Below, piece by piece: positions 1-8,388 of a stretch of 64,000 bases of DNA. Source of the DNA: Polynucleobacter corsicus (lineage in GTDB: Bacteria; Pseudomonadota; Gammaproteobacteria; Burkholderiales; Burkholderiaceae); contig NZ_CP061314.1 in the NCBI RefSeq assembly GCF_018688255.1, forward strand, positions 1,302,001 through 1,366,000. Direction: 5' to 3'. The notes beneath the pieces were generated by a model. It ran no database searches. It was not told the DNA's origin and saw only the letters and a program-made list of their open reading frames with translations. Positions within the stretch are counted from its first letter, which is position 1; each line of letters opens with the position of its first letter. Made by a program: the position numbers and the translations under genes.

Positions 1-84
1 CAGTCTTTGCAATACGCGTGTGTGGCATTAATTAGTATTACTTTAGCTTTGTTTATCAAAGCGCAAAAACCCAAGGCTATATAA
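1..84 (+). CDS. C-terminal end of an unidentified membrane protein (partial)
   Basis: An open frame runs from the first base of the window to a TAA at 82-84. Its 27 residues contain a hydrophobic stretch (about residues 6-19, ending ALF) followed by a short basic tail with several Lys, as at the end of a final transmembrane helix. The gene starts outside the window. It sits 2 bases before rlmJ, so the two may be co-transcribed. Too short to name a family; a transporter is only a guess. Confidence 0.45.
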   Translation, partial: QSLQYACVALISITLALFIKAQKPKAI

Positions 85-86
85 AG

Positions 87-953
87 ATGTTTAGTTATCG
101 TCATGCTTTTCATGCGGGTAGTCATGCCGATATCCTGAAGCATCTCGTGATGATTCATTTAGTGGAATATCTCCAAGAAAAGCCTGGCGCTTTGACTATT
201 GTCGATACGCATGCTGGTGCTGGCATCTATAGTCTGATCGATGGCTTTGCAACAGTCAGCAAAGAAGCCGATCAAGGCATTTATCGCTTGGCCAAATTTG
301 CAGAGAGTAATTCGGTCAGTCCTGGCATAGCTAATTATCTTGAACATGTTCGTTCCGAAAATACTGCTAATGAGATTGCCGTCTACCCTGGCTCTCCATT
401 TATCTTGGCACAACTACTGAGAGCACAAGATCGTCTGAAACTCTTCGAGTTGCACCCTAAAGAGATTGATATCCTGCGCCACAATATCAGCCAGCTCAAG
501 CAGTCAAAGCAAGTCGACATTTATGCAGAAGATAGCTTTGCAAGACTGAAAGGCTTAATGCCGCCACCTAGTAGGCGCGGTCTAGTTCTGATTGATCCCT
601 CTTATGAGGATAAGCAGGATTATCGTTATCTTGAAACGGCAATGGAAGAGGCTTTACATCGCTTCGCTACGGGGTGTTACGCAATTTGGTATCCCTGCCT
701 CTCCAGAAGAGAATCTGCTTCTCTACCGGATCACATGAAAAAGATTGCGACGGCTCATAAGCGCTCTTGGTTACAAGTTGAACTTCGGGTTGAGAACGCC
801 CCCAAGGAGCGCCGACTGCAGGCTAGCGGCATGTTCATCATCAATCCACCGTGGACTCTTGAAAAGCAGCTATCTGAAAGCTTGCCCATTCTTGTGAAGG
901 CGCTAGGACAAGATAATGGCGCCACATTTGTATTAAAAAGTTTTGAGGCCTGA
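87..953 (+). CDS. rlmJ: 23S rRNA (adenine(2030)-N6)-methyltransferase RlmJ
   Basis: RlmJ (formerly YhiR) methylates N6 of A2030 in 23S rRNA with S-adenosylmethionine. The 288 residues match the usual length (about 280), and the N-terminus MFSYRHAFHAG with HADILKH just after it is the family hallmark. A glycine-containing SAM-binding segment (VDTHAGAGIYSL, about residues 39-50) and a catalytic-loop DPSYE motif (about residues 172-176) are visible. The ATG lies 2 bases after the preceding stop codon. It is a housekeeping gene convergent with the psiE-like gene, and it marks the left edge of the accessory region. Confidence 0.93.
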   Translation: MFSYRHAFHAGSHADILKHLVMIHLVEYLQEKPGALTIVDTHAGAGIYSLIDGFATVSKEADQGIYRLAKFAESNSVSPGIANYLEHVRSENTANEIAVYPGSPFILAQLLRAQDRLKLFELHPKEIDILRHNISQLKQSKQVDIYAEDSFARLKGLMPPPSRRGLVLIDPSYEDKQDYRYLETAMEEALHRFATGCYAIWYPCLSRRESASLPDHMKKIATAHKRSWLQVELRVENAPKERRLQASGMFIINPPWTLEKQLSESLPILVKALGQDNGATFVLKSFEA

Positions 954-991
954 GCGGAGCTAGGCTTCTAGTCATCATCAATTAAGGGGTT

Positions 992-1363
992 TTATACCTC
1001 TGAATCTTTAGTGCTCATGGCTTTTTTGATGAGGATTGCTGAGAGAGCCAGTAACAATACCGCTCCACTCTCGTATATCAAGTCAATCGTACTAATTCCC
1101 TTACCCTGCAAAATAATCAGTCTGCAAAGCGCTGTAATGGCAATAAAGATGGGAATAGTAATTGGAATCTTGTTGTACTTATAGAAGGCTGCCACCATGC
1201 CTAGCACCTCGGCATAAATAAACATGAGTAACAGATCGGTTAAAGTAATTTTTCCATTGAGAAGAACGTTATACATCTCTATGCCGACACTAAAAATAGT
1301 AAAGAATGCAATGAGAATCAAAATTCCTTTTTCGGCTGCAGTAATCCAGTCATAAATTTTCAT
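992..1363 (-). CDS. PsiE family (phosphate-starvation-inducible E-like) membrane protein
   Basis: A 123-residue protein with four predicted hydrophobic segments (about residues 10-32, 43-62, 67-86 and 93-113), the length and topology of the PsiE family. PsiE is phosphate-starvation inducible in Escherichia coli, but its molecular function is unknown. The start at 1363 has a good ribosome binding site (AAGGTG, 8 bases upstream). It follows the ArsR-type gene with a 32-base gap on the same strand, so the two probably form one unit. Whether it serves phototrophy cannot be told from sequence. Confidence 0.7.
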   Translation of the reverse strand: MKIYDWITAAEKGILILIAFFTIFSVGIEMYNVLLNGKITLTDLLLMFIYAEVLGMVAAFYKYNKIPITIPIFIAITALCRLIILQGKGISTIDLIYESGAVLLLALSAILIKKAMSTKDSEV

Positions 1364-1395
1364 ACTATATGCACCTTAAATAGACATCAGAGGGA

Positions 1396-1677
1396 TTAAG
1401 TGGCGTCACTTTGTAAGACTAATTGCTGAAAAACTACTGGAATATTACTTGCGCAGTAATAACGTCTATTTCTTCTCGTATTTTTTTTGCTGACGAGATT
1501 GACGTTCATGAGTTTTTTAAGGTGAAATTGCAGAGTCCCGGAGTCTACCCCAAACTGCTCGACTATTTCCTTGGGTGCAACACCGTCCTCACCGGCCTGC
1601 ATGATGAAATCAAATACTTTTAATCTGATTTCACAACCCAGAGCCTCAAACACTGTACAAAATTTCATAATCGTCAT
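1396..1677 (-). CDS. ArsR-type winged-helix transcriptional regulator
   Basis: A 93-residue, single-domain DNA-binding protein. It has the ArsR layout: an N-terminal helix (FEALGCEIRLKVFDFI), a helix-turn-helix (PKEIVEQFGVDSGTLQFHLKKLMNV, about residues 35-58) and a basic wing (KKNTRRNRRYY). No CxC metal-binding motif is present in the recognition helix, so metal sensing of the ArsR/SmtB kind is not supported. AAAGGAA lies about 6 bases before the ATG. It is likely co-transcribed with the PsiE-family gene downstream and is separated from hemE by 50 bases. The ligand and targets are unknown. Confidence 0.72.
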   Translation of the reverse strand: MTIMKFCTVFEALGCEIRLKVFDFIMQAGEDGVAPKEIVEQFGVDSGTLQFHLKKLMNVNLVSKKNTRRNRRYYCASNIPVVFQQLVLQSDAT

Positions 1678-1727
1678 ATTAGTTCCTTTGCTTCACCTCA
1701 GAATCTGACCTTAAAAAATGACTTCTC

Positions 1728-2849
1728 TTATTGAGCGCTTGCCCTCAGGCTTGTTGAATAACGCTTTACGGCATCGACTAAAACAGCAACATTCTCTGGG
1801 GGAGTAAATTGTGAAATACCATGGCCCAGATTAAAAATATGTCCATCGAGTGGATTACTAACTGAAACAACTGCTCTGGATAAGCCCTCAAATAATTGCT
1901 TCACACGAGCATCTATTTCAGCAGGGTTTGCTAGCAAAATCGAGGGGTCTAAATTGCCCTGTATTGCAATTGGGTTCTTTGAAGCTTGATTGATAGTTTG
2001 TCGCGCAGTTTTGAGATCGATAGTCCAATCCAAACCAAGCACATTGGCACCTGATTGCGCAATATCACTTAACCAAAGACCTCCTCCTTTGGTAAACAGA
2101 ATGATGGGAAGGTCCTTGTATTTGGGATTGCTTTTAATGTTGCTGATGATTGCTGTCATGGGAGCAAGTGAATGCTCAAAATAGTCACTCGCGGTTAATA
2201 GGCCACCCCAAGTATCAAAAATCATCAGCGCCTGAGCACCAGAATCTGCTTGCAGCGTGAGATATTGGGCGATGGATTGAACGTTGATATCCAATATTTT
2301 TCGGATGAGATCTTTGCGGTCGTAGAGCATCTTCTTTGTCTTGGCAAAGTCTTTTGATCCACCGCCTTCAATCATGTAGCAAGCTAAAGTCCAGGGGCTT
2401 CCTGAAAATCCAATTAAGGGAACTTGCTGTTTTCCATTGGAGGTGAGCGCCTTGGAGATGGACGCTACAGCATCAAACACATAATGCAGTTGTTCCATAT
2501 CGGCCACTGGAAGTTTTTTAACATCTTCTTCGGAGCTGATGGGGTGTAAAAACCTCGGACCTTCACCACTATCAAAAGTCAGGCCCAAGCCCATTGCATC
2601 TGGAACGGTCAAAATATCTGAAAACAGTATCGCGGCATCTAGACCATAGCGATCGATAGGCTGCAAGGTAACTTCAGTTGCGTACTCTGGGCTTTTAGCT
2701 AAGTCGAGGAAACTTCCTGCCTTAGCCCTAGTTTGGCGATACTCTGGTAGATATCGCCCAGCCTGTCGCATTAACCAAACAGGCGTTCTTTCTGTTTTTT
2801 GAGAAAAACAAGCTCTTAAAAAAAGATCGTTCTCTAATTCTGCCGCCAT
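1728..2849 (-). CDS. hemE: Uroporphyrinogen decarboxylase HemE
   Basis: Removes four carboxyl groups from uroporphyrinogen III to give coproporphyrinogen III, the last shared steps toward heme and bacteriochlorophyll; cytosolic. At 373 residues it is of normal length. The N-terminal signature RTPVWLMRQAGRYLPEY (about residues 21-37) and the second family signature around GFSGSPWTLACYMIEG (about residues 148-163) are intact. It follows the B12-binding regulator gene by 17 bases, so the two are likely one transcript. Placement inside the cluster suggests a supply role, possibly as an additional copy to a chromosomal hemE. Confidence 0.95.
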   Translation of the reverse strand: MAAELENDLFLRACFSQKTERTPVWLMRQAGRYLPEYRQTRAKAGSFLDLAKSPEYATEVTLQPIDRYGLDAAILFSDILTVPDAMGLGLTFDSGEGPRFLHPISSEEDVKKLPVADMEQLHYVFDAVASISKALTSNGKQQVPLIGFSGSPWTLACYMIEGGGSKDFAKTKKMLYDRKDLIRKILDINVQSIAQYLTLQADSGAQALMIFDTWGGLLTASDYFEHSLAPMTAIISNIKSNPKYKDLPIILFTKGGGLWLSDIAQSGANVLGLDWTIDLKTARQTINQASKNPIAIQGNLDPSILLANPAEIDARVKQLFEGLSRAVVSVSNPLDGHIFNLGHGISQFTPPENVAVLVDAVKRYSTSLRASAQ

Positions 2850-2866
2850 ACATTGATACCTATAAA

Positions 2867-3841
2867 CTAGCGCAATCGCTCAACATAATAAGTTGCCTTT
2901 TCCAAGGCATCCTCTGCATCAAATCCAACCATGTCAGCACCCAATTCATTTACTAACTCAGGGTTTTGATTGAAAACAGGGCTACCAACAATCACCCCAA
3001 CACGTGGATTTTTTGATTTAAGCTTGATTTCTTGAATCAGGTCTTTTAATTGCGGGAATTGTTCACGTAAACTCGCCGACAGGCCGATGACGTCAAACCA
3101 CTCTGTCTGCGCCATGGAAACGATATCTTCTTGAGTAGCAGCCAACTCACCCCATATTCTCCAGCCTGCTTTAGCAAAGAACTCAGAGACCATAAATAGA
3201 CCTAAGTTATGCTGTGAGCCTGGTAAGGGAACGAGCATGATGCTGGACCCAGTTTTATTTTGCTCTGCATACTGCTGAAAGATCGGACTTAAGTCATACA
3301 TCAATTGCTTGATACGCCAAAGTGCAATCGTGACATCGGTAAAGCTTGACTGATCCTCATCCCACATTTCACCCAGTTTTCTGGCAACCGGAGTTAGTAA
3401 GAGTAGATAAATATTTTCTAGGCTGACGCCAGAAGCATGAATTTCTTTAACGTAGTTAACGGAGGTTCTCGCATCCTCTTGCAATACCAGCTGCGTTAAC
3501 TCAGTTATCGATTGTTGGGTAATCAGGTCGACTGGAGGGGCTTTTAAAGCTGAGGAAATCGATGTCTCTAGATGCTGCTCAACGATCAAGGGCAATATAT
3601 TGTTTTCAATCGTCTTGACTAGCGACTCAAGATACTCTTCTTCCGTGCAGGCTTTTTCTAGTGGATGCGGAGTATCGTTTTTTTCAAATGTAGCTTTAGA
3701 AGGTGCATTTGCAACTAAACAATCCTCCCAAATACTATTAGGCTGATTTGATGGGGAATTCTGATTAAGTTTGGAGTCGTCTTGGCTAGATCTCTTTTTA
3801 GATTTAGCAATGCTCACTAGTCTGGATAAATTCATCAACAT
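2867..3841 (-). CDS. Cobalamin-binding SCHIC-domain regulator, PpaA/AerR-like (second copy)
   Basis: A soluble protein of about 324 residues. The first 70 or so residues are low-complexity and polar; the rest is a B12-binding fold as in AerR, PpaA and the C-terminus of AppA. Visible features are the helical cap motif LGEMWDED (about residue 157), the cobalamin-ligand region SQHNLG with His at about residue 212 (Ser replaces the usual Asp of DxHxxG), and the later VGSPVF loop. AerR/PpaA proteins act as antirepressors of PpsR/CrtJ. This is the second such gene in the window (see 27873-28697), placed with hemE rather than ppsR. GTG at 3844 or ATG at 3835 are alternative starts; no strong ribosome site separates them. 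Confidence 0.8.
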   Translation of the reverse strand: MLMNLSRLVSIAKSKKRSSQDDSKLNQNSPSNQPNSIWEDCLVANAPSKATFEKNDTPHPLEKACTEEEYLESLVKTIENNILPLIVEQHLETSISSALKAPPVDLITQQSITELTQLVLQEDARTSVNYVKEIHASGVSLENIYLLLLTPVARKLGEMWDEDQSSFTDVTIALWRIKQLMYDLSPIFQQYAEQNKTGSSIMLVPLPGSQHNLGLFMVSEFFAKAGWRIWGELAATQEDIVSMAQTEWFDVIGLSASLREQFPQLKDLIQEIKLKSKNPRVGVIVGSPVFNQNPELVNELGADMVGFDAEDALEKATYYVERLR

Positions 3842-3896
3842 CACTTGATCTGGTCACAGTCTCAAATCATTACTTGAGATCGCCATGACTGCCTAA

Positions 3897-3931
3897 GAGC
3901 CTATAAATGGAAATATTTACTTTATAGGCTC
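3897..3931. terminator. Hairpin between bciB and the B12-binding regulator gene
   Basis: An 11-bp perfect inverted repeat (GAGCCTATAAA / TTTATAGGCTC) with a 13-base loop lies in the 115-base gap downstream of bciB. It could terminate the dxs-bciB transcript or separate it from the regulator-hemE unit. In the minus direction the trailing T-run is weak, so it may act as a partial terminator or an RNA stability element. Confidence 0.55.
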
Positions 3932-3959
3932 ATTTTAAAAGATACTCAAATGAATTGTC

Positions 3960-5207
3960 TTAAGTACTTTCCCTAGACCCCCTTATTTCATCGTTAGAAG
4001 GTCGTATTTCATATTTTTCAAGCAAAACCCAGGTGGTTTTAGGCACCATGTTTTTTATCTTGTGCGGCGCAATGCTGCGCAAATGAATCACCGATTCAAT
4101 CGCTTTCATCTCCACCCTCGCTTTAGCAAACTCGAGCCCGCGAGGCCCAAACCTCGGCATTACCCAAGCAAAAATACTGCGCATGAAGTTGGGCATCCGC
4201 TGCAATGGCAAGCCACCTGCGGCGAGCTCCACATTTTTCATGAAACCCTTAACAGGGCCTAAACGATTGCCAGCGGAACTTACTGGCTCAAGTGATAGCT
4301 CGCAAGAAAGTAGATTCACAAGCTCCTGACCTTTTGGGTTGCGAACAATGATCCATTGCTCCCCCGTGCCTGCCATATACCCCACCGTGATGTCCGATAG
4401 GGAGTTGACATAATCAACGCAGGTTTTACAAGTTGTCGGGAAAAAATCTGCAGGCAAGGTGCTGAGGGGTAACTTTAAAAAAGGAATCTCTTGTACCTCA
4501 CCATTTTTAAATCTCAACTCAACATGGTAGTCAGCTCTAAATTCTAAATAGGTAATATCTTCAGGATTGGGACTTAGCAAGCCTAAAAACTGATGGAAGT
4601 TTTCAGTTGTTGTGTTGTCAGAGCAAGGTGATCCAATAATGAGTAACCTCTCAAATCCAAGTTCTTTTTCTAATGCTCTTGCGGCATAGACTTGGCATGG
4701 TATTCCCACCATCGCTACTTTTTTATATCCCAACTCTTTAGCTTGCTCAAGATACTGAATAATGGGTGCATAGCCCATCTTCATACCCCGACACTCGGTC
4801 ATATCCTTTGCTTTAGTGACGATTACTGGACTGGGTTTCCAGCGATCCTCGGGATCAGAACGCATGGTAATAACAGCGTCTATCTCCCCCTTCTCCAGCA
4901 GGACCTCGCATAGCCTACTGATAATTCCTGTCCACTGCGCACCGGGCAATGGATTGATTAATCGAGCCCTAAACATGTGGAGATAAGCGCCAAAAAATAC
5001 TTCATCCGAATTTTCTAGCTTACGCTCTCTACCGTGAACTGCTAGTTCATACTTTGGATAATCGGGCTGAATAAACTGGCAAGCAGTAGCGCAGCGCTTG
5101 GGAGCCGATGTGCGTGACACTCCACAATCGGTACATAAGTCCCGATATGGAAGATCTTGAATTAAATCCTGCCCTACCAATGCTTTATCCAAATCGAGAA
5201 ATAACAC
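3960..5207 (-). CDS. bciB: 8-vinyl (proto)chlorophyllide reductase, BciB type
   Basis: A 415-residue protein of the FrhB family (coenzyme F420 hydrogenase/dehydrogenase beta subunit), which includes BciB, the ferredoxin-dependent enzyme that reduces the C8 vinyl group of chlorophyll precursors. The N-terminus has a cysteine cluster (C25, C28, C39, C43) fitting an Fe-S site; further Cys occur in GIPCQVY and GSPCSDN. The catalytic domain follows and no membrane segment is seen. It overlaps the end of dxs by 23 bases and uses a GTG start, so translation is probably coupled. Position among bch genes supports the BciB assignment over other FrhB relatives. Chlorophyllide reductase (BchXYZ) of some purple bacteria can also reduce this vinyl group, so the step may be doubly covered. 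Confidence 0.8.
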   Translation of the reverse strand: MLFLDLDKALVGQDLIQDLPYRDLCTDCGVSRTSAPKRCATACQFIQPDYPKYELAVHGRERKLENSDEVFFGAYLHMFRARLINPLPGAQWTGIISRLCEVLLEKGEIDAVITMRSDPEDRWKPSPVIVTKAKDMTECRGMKMGYAPIIQYLEQAKELGYKKVAMVGIPCQVYAARALEKELGFERLLIIGSPCSDNTTTENFHQFLGLLSPNPEDITYLEFRADYHVELRFKNGEVQEIPFLKLPLSTLPADFFPTTCKTCVDYVNSLSDITVGYMAGTGEQWIIVRNPKGQELVNLLSCELSLEPVSSAGNRLGPVKGFMKNVELAAGGLPLQRMPNFMRSIFAWVMPRFGPRGLEFAKARVEMKAIESVIHLRSIAPHKIKNMVPKTTWVLLEKYEIRPSNDEIRGSREST

Positions 5208-7068
5208 TCTGCTTTATCTTCTGAGCAGAGAGTCCGTAATGGTCCAGGAGTAGATTGACATCGCCATGCTCTACATACTCATCCGGCAAGCCAAGTTGGA
5301 GAGTTTCTATTTGAATGTTTTTGTCAGACAGCACCTCAAGGCAGGCACTTCCAGCGCCACCCTGAATTGCGCTATCTTCAATCAAGACCAGAGCGTCGTG
5401 AGACTGGGCAATAGTCAAGAGTAATTCTTCATCAAGCGGCTTAACAAAGCGCATATCTACTACGGTCGCATTGATCTCTTCCGCTACGTCTAGCGCTGTA
5501 TAGAGGATCGGCCCAAAGCAAATAAAAGCAATTTTTTTCTTTGGTGGTGTTTCATTGTTTAAGGTTCGAACTATGCGACCCTTACCAATCGCTAGAGTAT
5601 CTAATGAAGGCTCAGTTGGAGTGCCAATACCAGAACCACGCGGGTAGCGAACAGCCGCGGGGCCATTATGTCCAAAAGCAGTGCTCAACATAGCACGGCA
5701 TTCTTGCTCATTCGAGGGGGTCATCAGAACTAAGTTTGGCAGGCAACGTAAAAAGGCAATATCAAATGCACCAGCATGGGTTGCACCATCCGCACCGACG
5801 ATACCGGCACGATCAATCGCGAAAACAATCGGAAGATTCTGCAAGGTGACATCGTGAATCAGCTGATCATAGCCACGCTGTAAAAAGGTGGAGTAAATCG
5901 CAACTACTGGCTTTAAGCCTTCACAGGCAATACCAGCAGCAAAGGTAACAGCATGTTGCTCTGCAATTCCAACGTCATAGTAGCGATCCGGGAAGCGAGC
6001 TTCAAATTCGTTTAATCCAGAGCCCTCACGCATAGCTGGCGTAATCGCAATCAGTCGCTCATCCGCAGCACCCATGTCGCACAACCATTCACCAAATACT
6101 TGGGTAAACGTTTTCTTACTGGCTTTAGCTGCTTGAATTCCGATGCTCGAATCAAATTTACCGGGGCCATGATAAAGAATGGGATCTTCTTCCGCCCGTG
6201 AGTAGCCTTTACCTTTTTTCGTAATGATGTGAAGAAACTGAGGTCCCTCAGTTTGAGCAAGCTGTTTTATGTTTTCTAGGGTGGGAATTAATACATCCAG
6301 GTTATGCCCATCAATCGGGCCGTAGTAATCAAATCCAAACTCTTCAAAAATCGTAGCTGGGCCAACCATTCCTTTTGCATGGCCCTCCAGTCTTTTTGCA
6401 AACTCTCGTATTGGTGGCGCAACCGATAGCACCTTATCGATGCCTCTTTTGGTTGCTGCATATATCGAGCCTGAGATGAGTTTGACTAAATAGCGATTGA
6501 GCGCACCCACTGCAGGTGAAATCGACATCTCGTTGTCATTCAGTATCACTATCAAAGGCACTTTTTTATTTACGCCAGCATTGTTCATGGCTTCAAATGC
6601 CATACCCGCACTCATAGCGCCATCGCCAATAATGGCCACTACGCTACGTTTTTCATTTTTAGTCTTGGCCGCTACGGCCATTCCTAGGGCAGCCGAGATA
6701 CTCGTTGAAGAATGCGCAGTACCAAAAGCGTCGTATTCACTTTCGCTTCGCTTTGGGAAGCCTGAGATACCTCCGTATTGACGCAGCGTGGACATTCCTT
6801 CACGTCGACCCGTCAGTACTTTATGGGCATAACTTTGATGACCTACATCCCAAATCATTCGGTCATGAGGAGTATCAAATACGTAATGCAGGGCAACAGC
6901 CAGCTCTACAGTACCCAAATTGGAGGATAAGTGCCCCCCAGTACTAGAGACTGAGTTAAGAATAAAGTTGCGTAATTCTTGGGCTATTTGGGGTAGTTGA
7001 TTTGATTCATAAGCCCTCAAATCAGCAGGGCTAGTGATAGTCTCGAGAAGATTGGTGACTTTTAACAT
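5185..7068 (-). CDS. dxs: 1-deoxy-D-xylulose-5-phosphate synthase
   Basis: A thiamine-diphosphate enzyme that condenses pyruvate and glyceraldehyde-3-phosphate in the first step of the MEP isoprenoid pathway. The 627 residues match the family. The thiamine-diphosphate motif GDGAMSAG (about residue 152), the YHGPGKFD segment and the transketolase pyrimidine domain with GIAEQHAVTFAAG (about residues 370-382) are visible. The ATG at 7068 lies 6 bases after the hemA stop, and the gene end overlaps bciB. Inside the cluster it should raise supply of phytyl and carotenoid precursors, and is probably an additional copy to a housekeeping dxs. Confidence 0.95.
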   Translation of the reverse strand: MLKVTNLLETITSPADLRAYESNQLPQIAQELRNFILNSVSSTGGHLSSNLGTVELAVALHYVFDTPHDRMIWDVGHQSYAHKVLTGRREGMSTLRQYGGISGFPKRSESEYDAFGTAHSSTSISAALGMAVAAKTKNEKRSVVAIIGDGAMSAGMAFEAMNNAGVNKKVPLIVILNDNEMSISPAVGALNRYLVKLISGSIYAATKRGIDKVLSVAPPIREFAKRLEGHAKGMVGPATIFEEFGFDYYGPIDGHNLDVLIPTLENIKQLAQTEGPQFLHIITKKGKGYSRAEEDPILYHGPGKFDSSIGIQAAKASKKTFTQVFGEWLCDMGAADERLIAITPAMREGSGLNEFEARFPDRYYDVGIAEQHAVTFAAGIACEGLKPVVAIYSTFLQRGYDQLIHDVTLQNLPIVFAIDRAGIVGADGATHAGAFDIAFLRCLPNLVLMTPSNEQECRAMLSTAFGHNGPAAVRYPRGSGIGTPTEPSLDTLAIGKGRIVRTLNNETPPKKKIAFICFGPILYTALDVAEEINATVVDMRFVKPLDEELLLTIAQSHDALVLIEDSAIQGGAGSACLEVLSDKNIQIETLQLGLPDEYVEHGDVNLLLDHYGLSAQKIKQSVISRFG

Positions 7069-7074
7069 AGCAAT

Positions 7075-8376
7075 TTACTTTGTCGTATAGATTGTCGAAA
7101 TAATCTTCTTAAAATCTTCCAGATTTTCATGACTAGAATTCTGGAGCGCGCAAATTGGAGCGTGCATAAATTTATTAGCTAGCGCACTAGCCATTTGAGA
7201 AAGAACAATCATGGGATCCTCTCCTTTGGCAATTCTTCTGCCTGCTTTTTCCAGTTCAATTTTTTGATAGCGCTCACCTACATCCTGAATAGATTTGATG
7301 ATGGGTACTACCGTTCTTTTTTCCAGGGCTTGATAAAACTCAATCACTCCCTTTTCAATAATCTTCTCTGCCTCATAAACGGACTCTGTGCGATTTGCTT
7401 TGCCCGCACTCACAATCTCGCCAAGGTCATCGATTGAATATAGGTAGGCATCCTTCACACTCTTAATCTCAGACTCAAAGTCTCTTGGCACGGCTAAGTC
7501 AATCAAGACCATAGGCCGATACTGCCTTGCTTTCAATGCAGTTTTGACCATCCCTAGACCAATAATTGGCAATGAGCTGGCAGTGCAAGATACAACCACA
7601 TCATATTCATGCAGATGCTGGGCTAACTCATGCAGGGGAAATACTTCGGTTACTAAATTTTGATCAGCAAAGGCCTTAATTAACTCACTGCCCCTATCCA
7701 CCGTCCGATTAGAAATCGCAATCTTCTTAGGTTGCTTGCCGGCAAAATGACTTGCACAAAGGCCAATCATTTCTCCTGCTCCGATAAACAGCACATTGCA
7801 TCCGTTGATATCGCCAAAAATACGCTGAACTAGTTTGATTGAGGCGCCTGCCATCGATACTGAATGAGCGCCAATTTGAGTACTGCCACGAACTACCTTG
7901 GCAACAGAGAAAGTTTTATCAAATAATGGCTTTAGATAAGCACCAACAGTTCCTACTTGATTGGCATAGTCAATTGCCTTCTTCATTTGCCCCAGAATCT
8001 GCGTCTCTCCTAGTACCATGGAATCTAGGCCACTGCCTACTCTGAAAGCATGCTTTACCGCATCTGCCGATGTCGCAGAATAAATATAGGGGCGTAGCTC
8101 ATTACCTTGAACATTATTTTGCGCCGCCAACCAATCAAAGGCTCTTTTTTCAAAGTCGTTATCAGCATATTCGACATCATTTGCGGCACAGTAAATTTCC
8201 ATTCGGTTACAGGTCGACAGAATTGCCACCTCAGGGCTAGTGCTTGAATTTTTTCCCTGTAAGTACTTACGCAAGTCAATTAATGAGTCTTGCAAAATCT
8301 CAGGAGCTACAGCAACACTCTCTCGAATATCTATCGGAGCAGTGTGATGATTGACACCAAGATTGAGTAGCTTCAT
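7075..8376 (-). CDS. hemA: Glutamyl-tRNA reductase
   Basis: Reduces glutamyl-tRNA to glutamate-1-semialdehyde, the first committed step of the C5 route to 5-aminolevulinate. Diagnostic motifs are NHHTAP near the N-terminus, LSTCNRMEIY with the catalytic Cys (about residue 57), GLDSMVLGE, the nucleotide-binding GAGEMIG and the C-terminal dimerisation segment ANKFMHAP. I chose the ATG at 8376 (MKLLNLGVNHH), as is usual for the family; an ATG three codons upstream is possible. It lies between tspO and dxs in one minus-strand operon. C5-pathway HemA is feedback controlled by heme in other bacteria, so a cluster copy may separate pigment supply from heme supply (inference). Confidence 0.94.
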   Translation of the reverse strand: MKLLNLGVNHHTAPIDIRESVAVAPEILQDSLIDLRKYLQGKNSSTSPEVAILSTCNRMEIYCAANDVEYADNDFEKRAFDWLAAQNNVQGNELRPYIYSATSADAVKHAFRVGSGLDSMVLGETQILGQMKKAIDYANQVGTVGAYLKPLFDKTFSVAKVVRGSTQIGAHSVSMAGASIKLVQRIFGDINGCNVLFIGAGEMIGLCASHFAGKQPKKIAISNRTVDRGSELIKAFADQNLVTEVFPLHELAQHLHEYDVVVSCTASSLPIIGLGMVKTALKARQYRPMVLIDLAVPRDFESEIKSVKDAYLYSIDDLGEIVSAGKANRTESVYEAEKIIEKGVIEFYQALEKRTVVPIIKSIQDVGERYQKIELEKAGRRIAKGEDPMIVLSQMASALANKFMHAPICALQNSSHENLEDFKKIISTIYTTK

Positions 8377-8388
8377 GCTGGCCATTGT

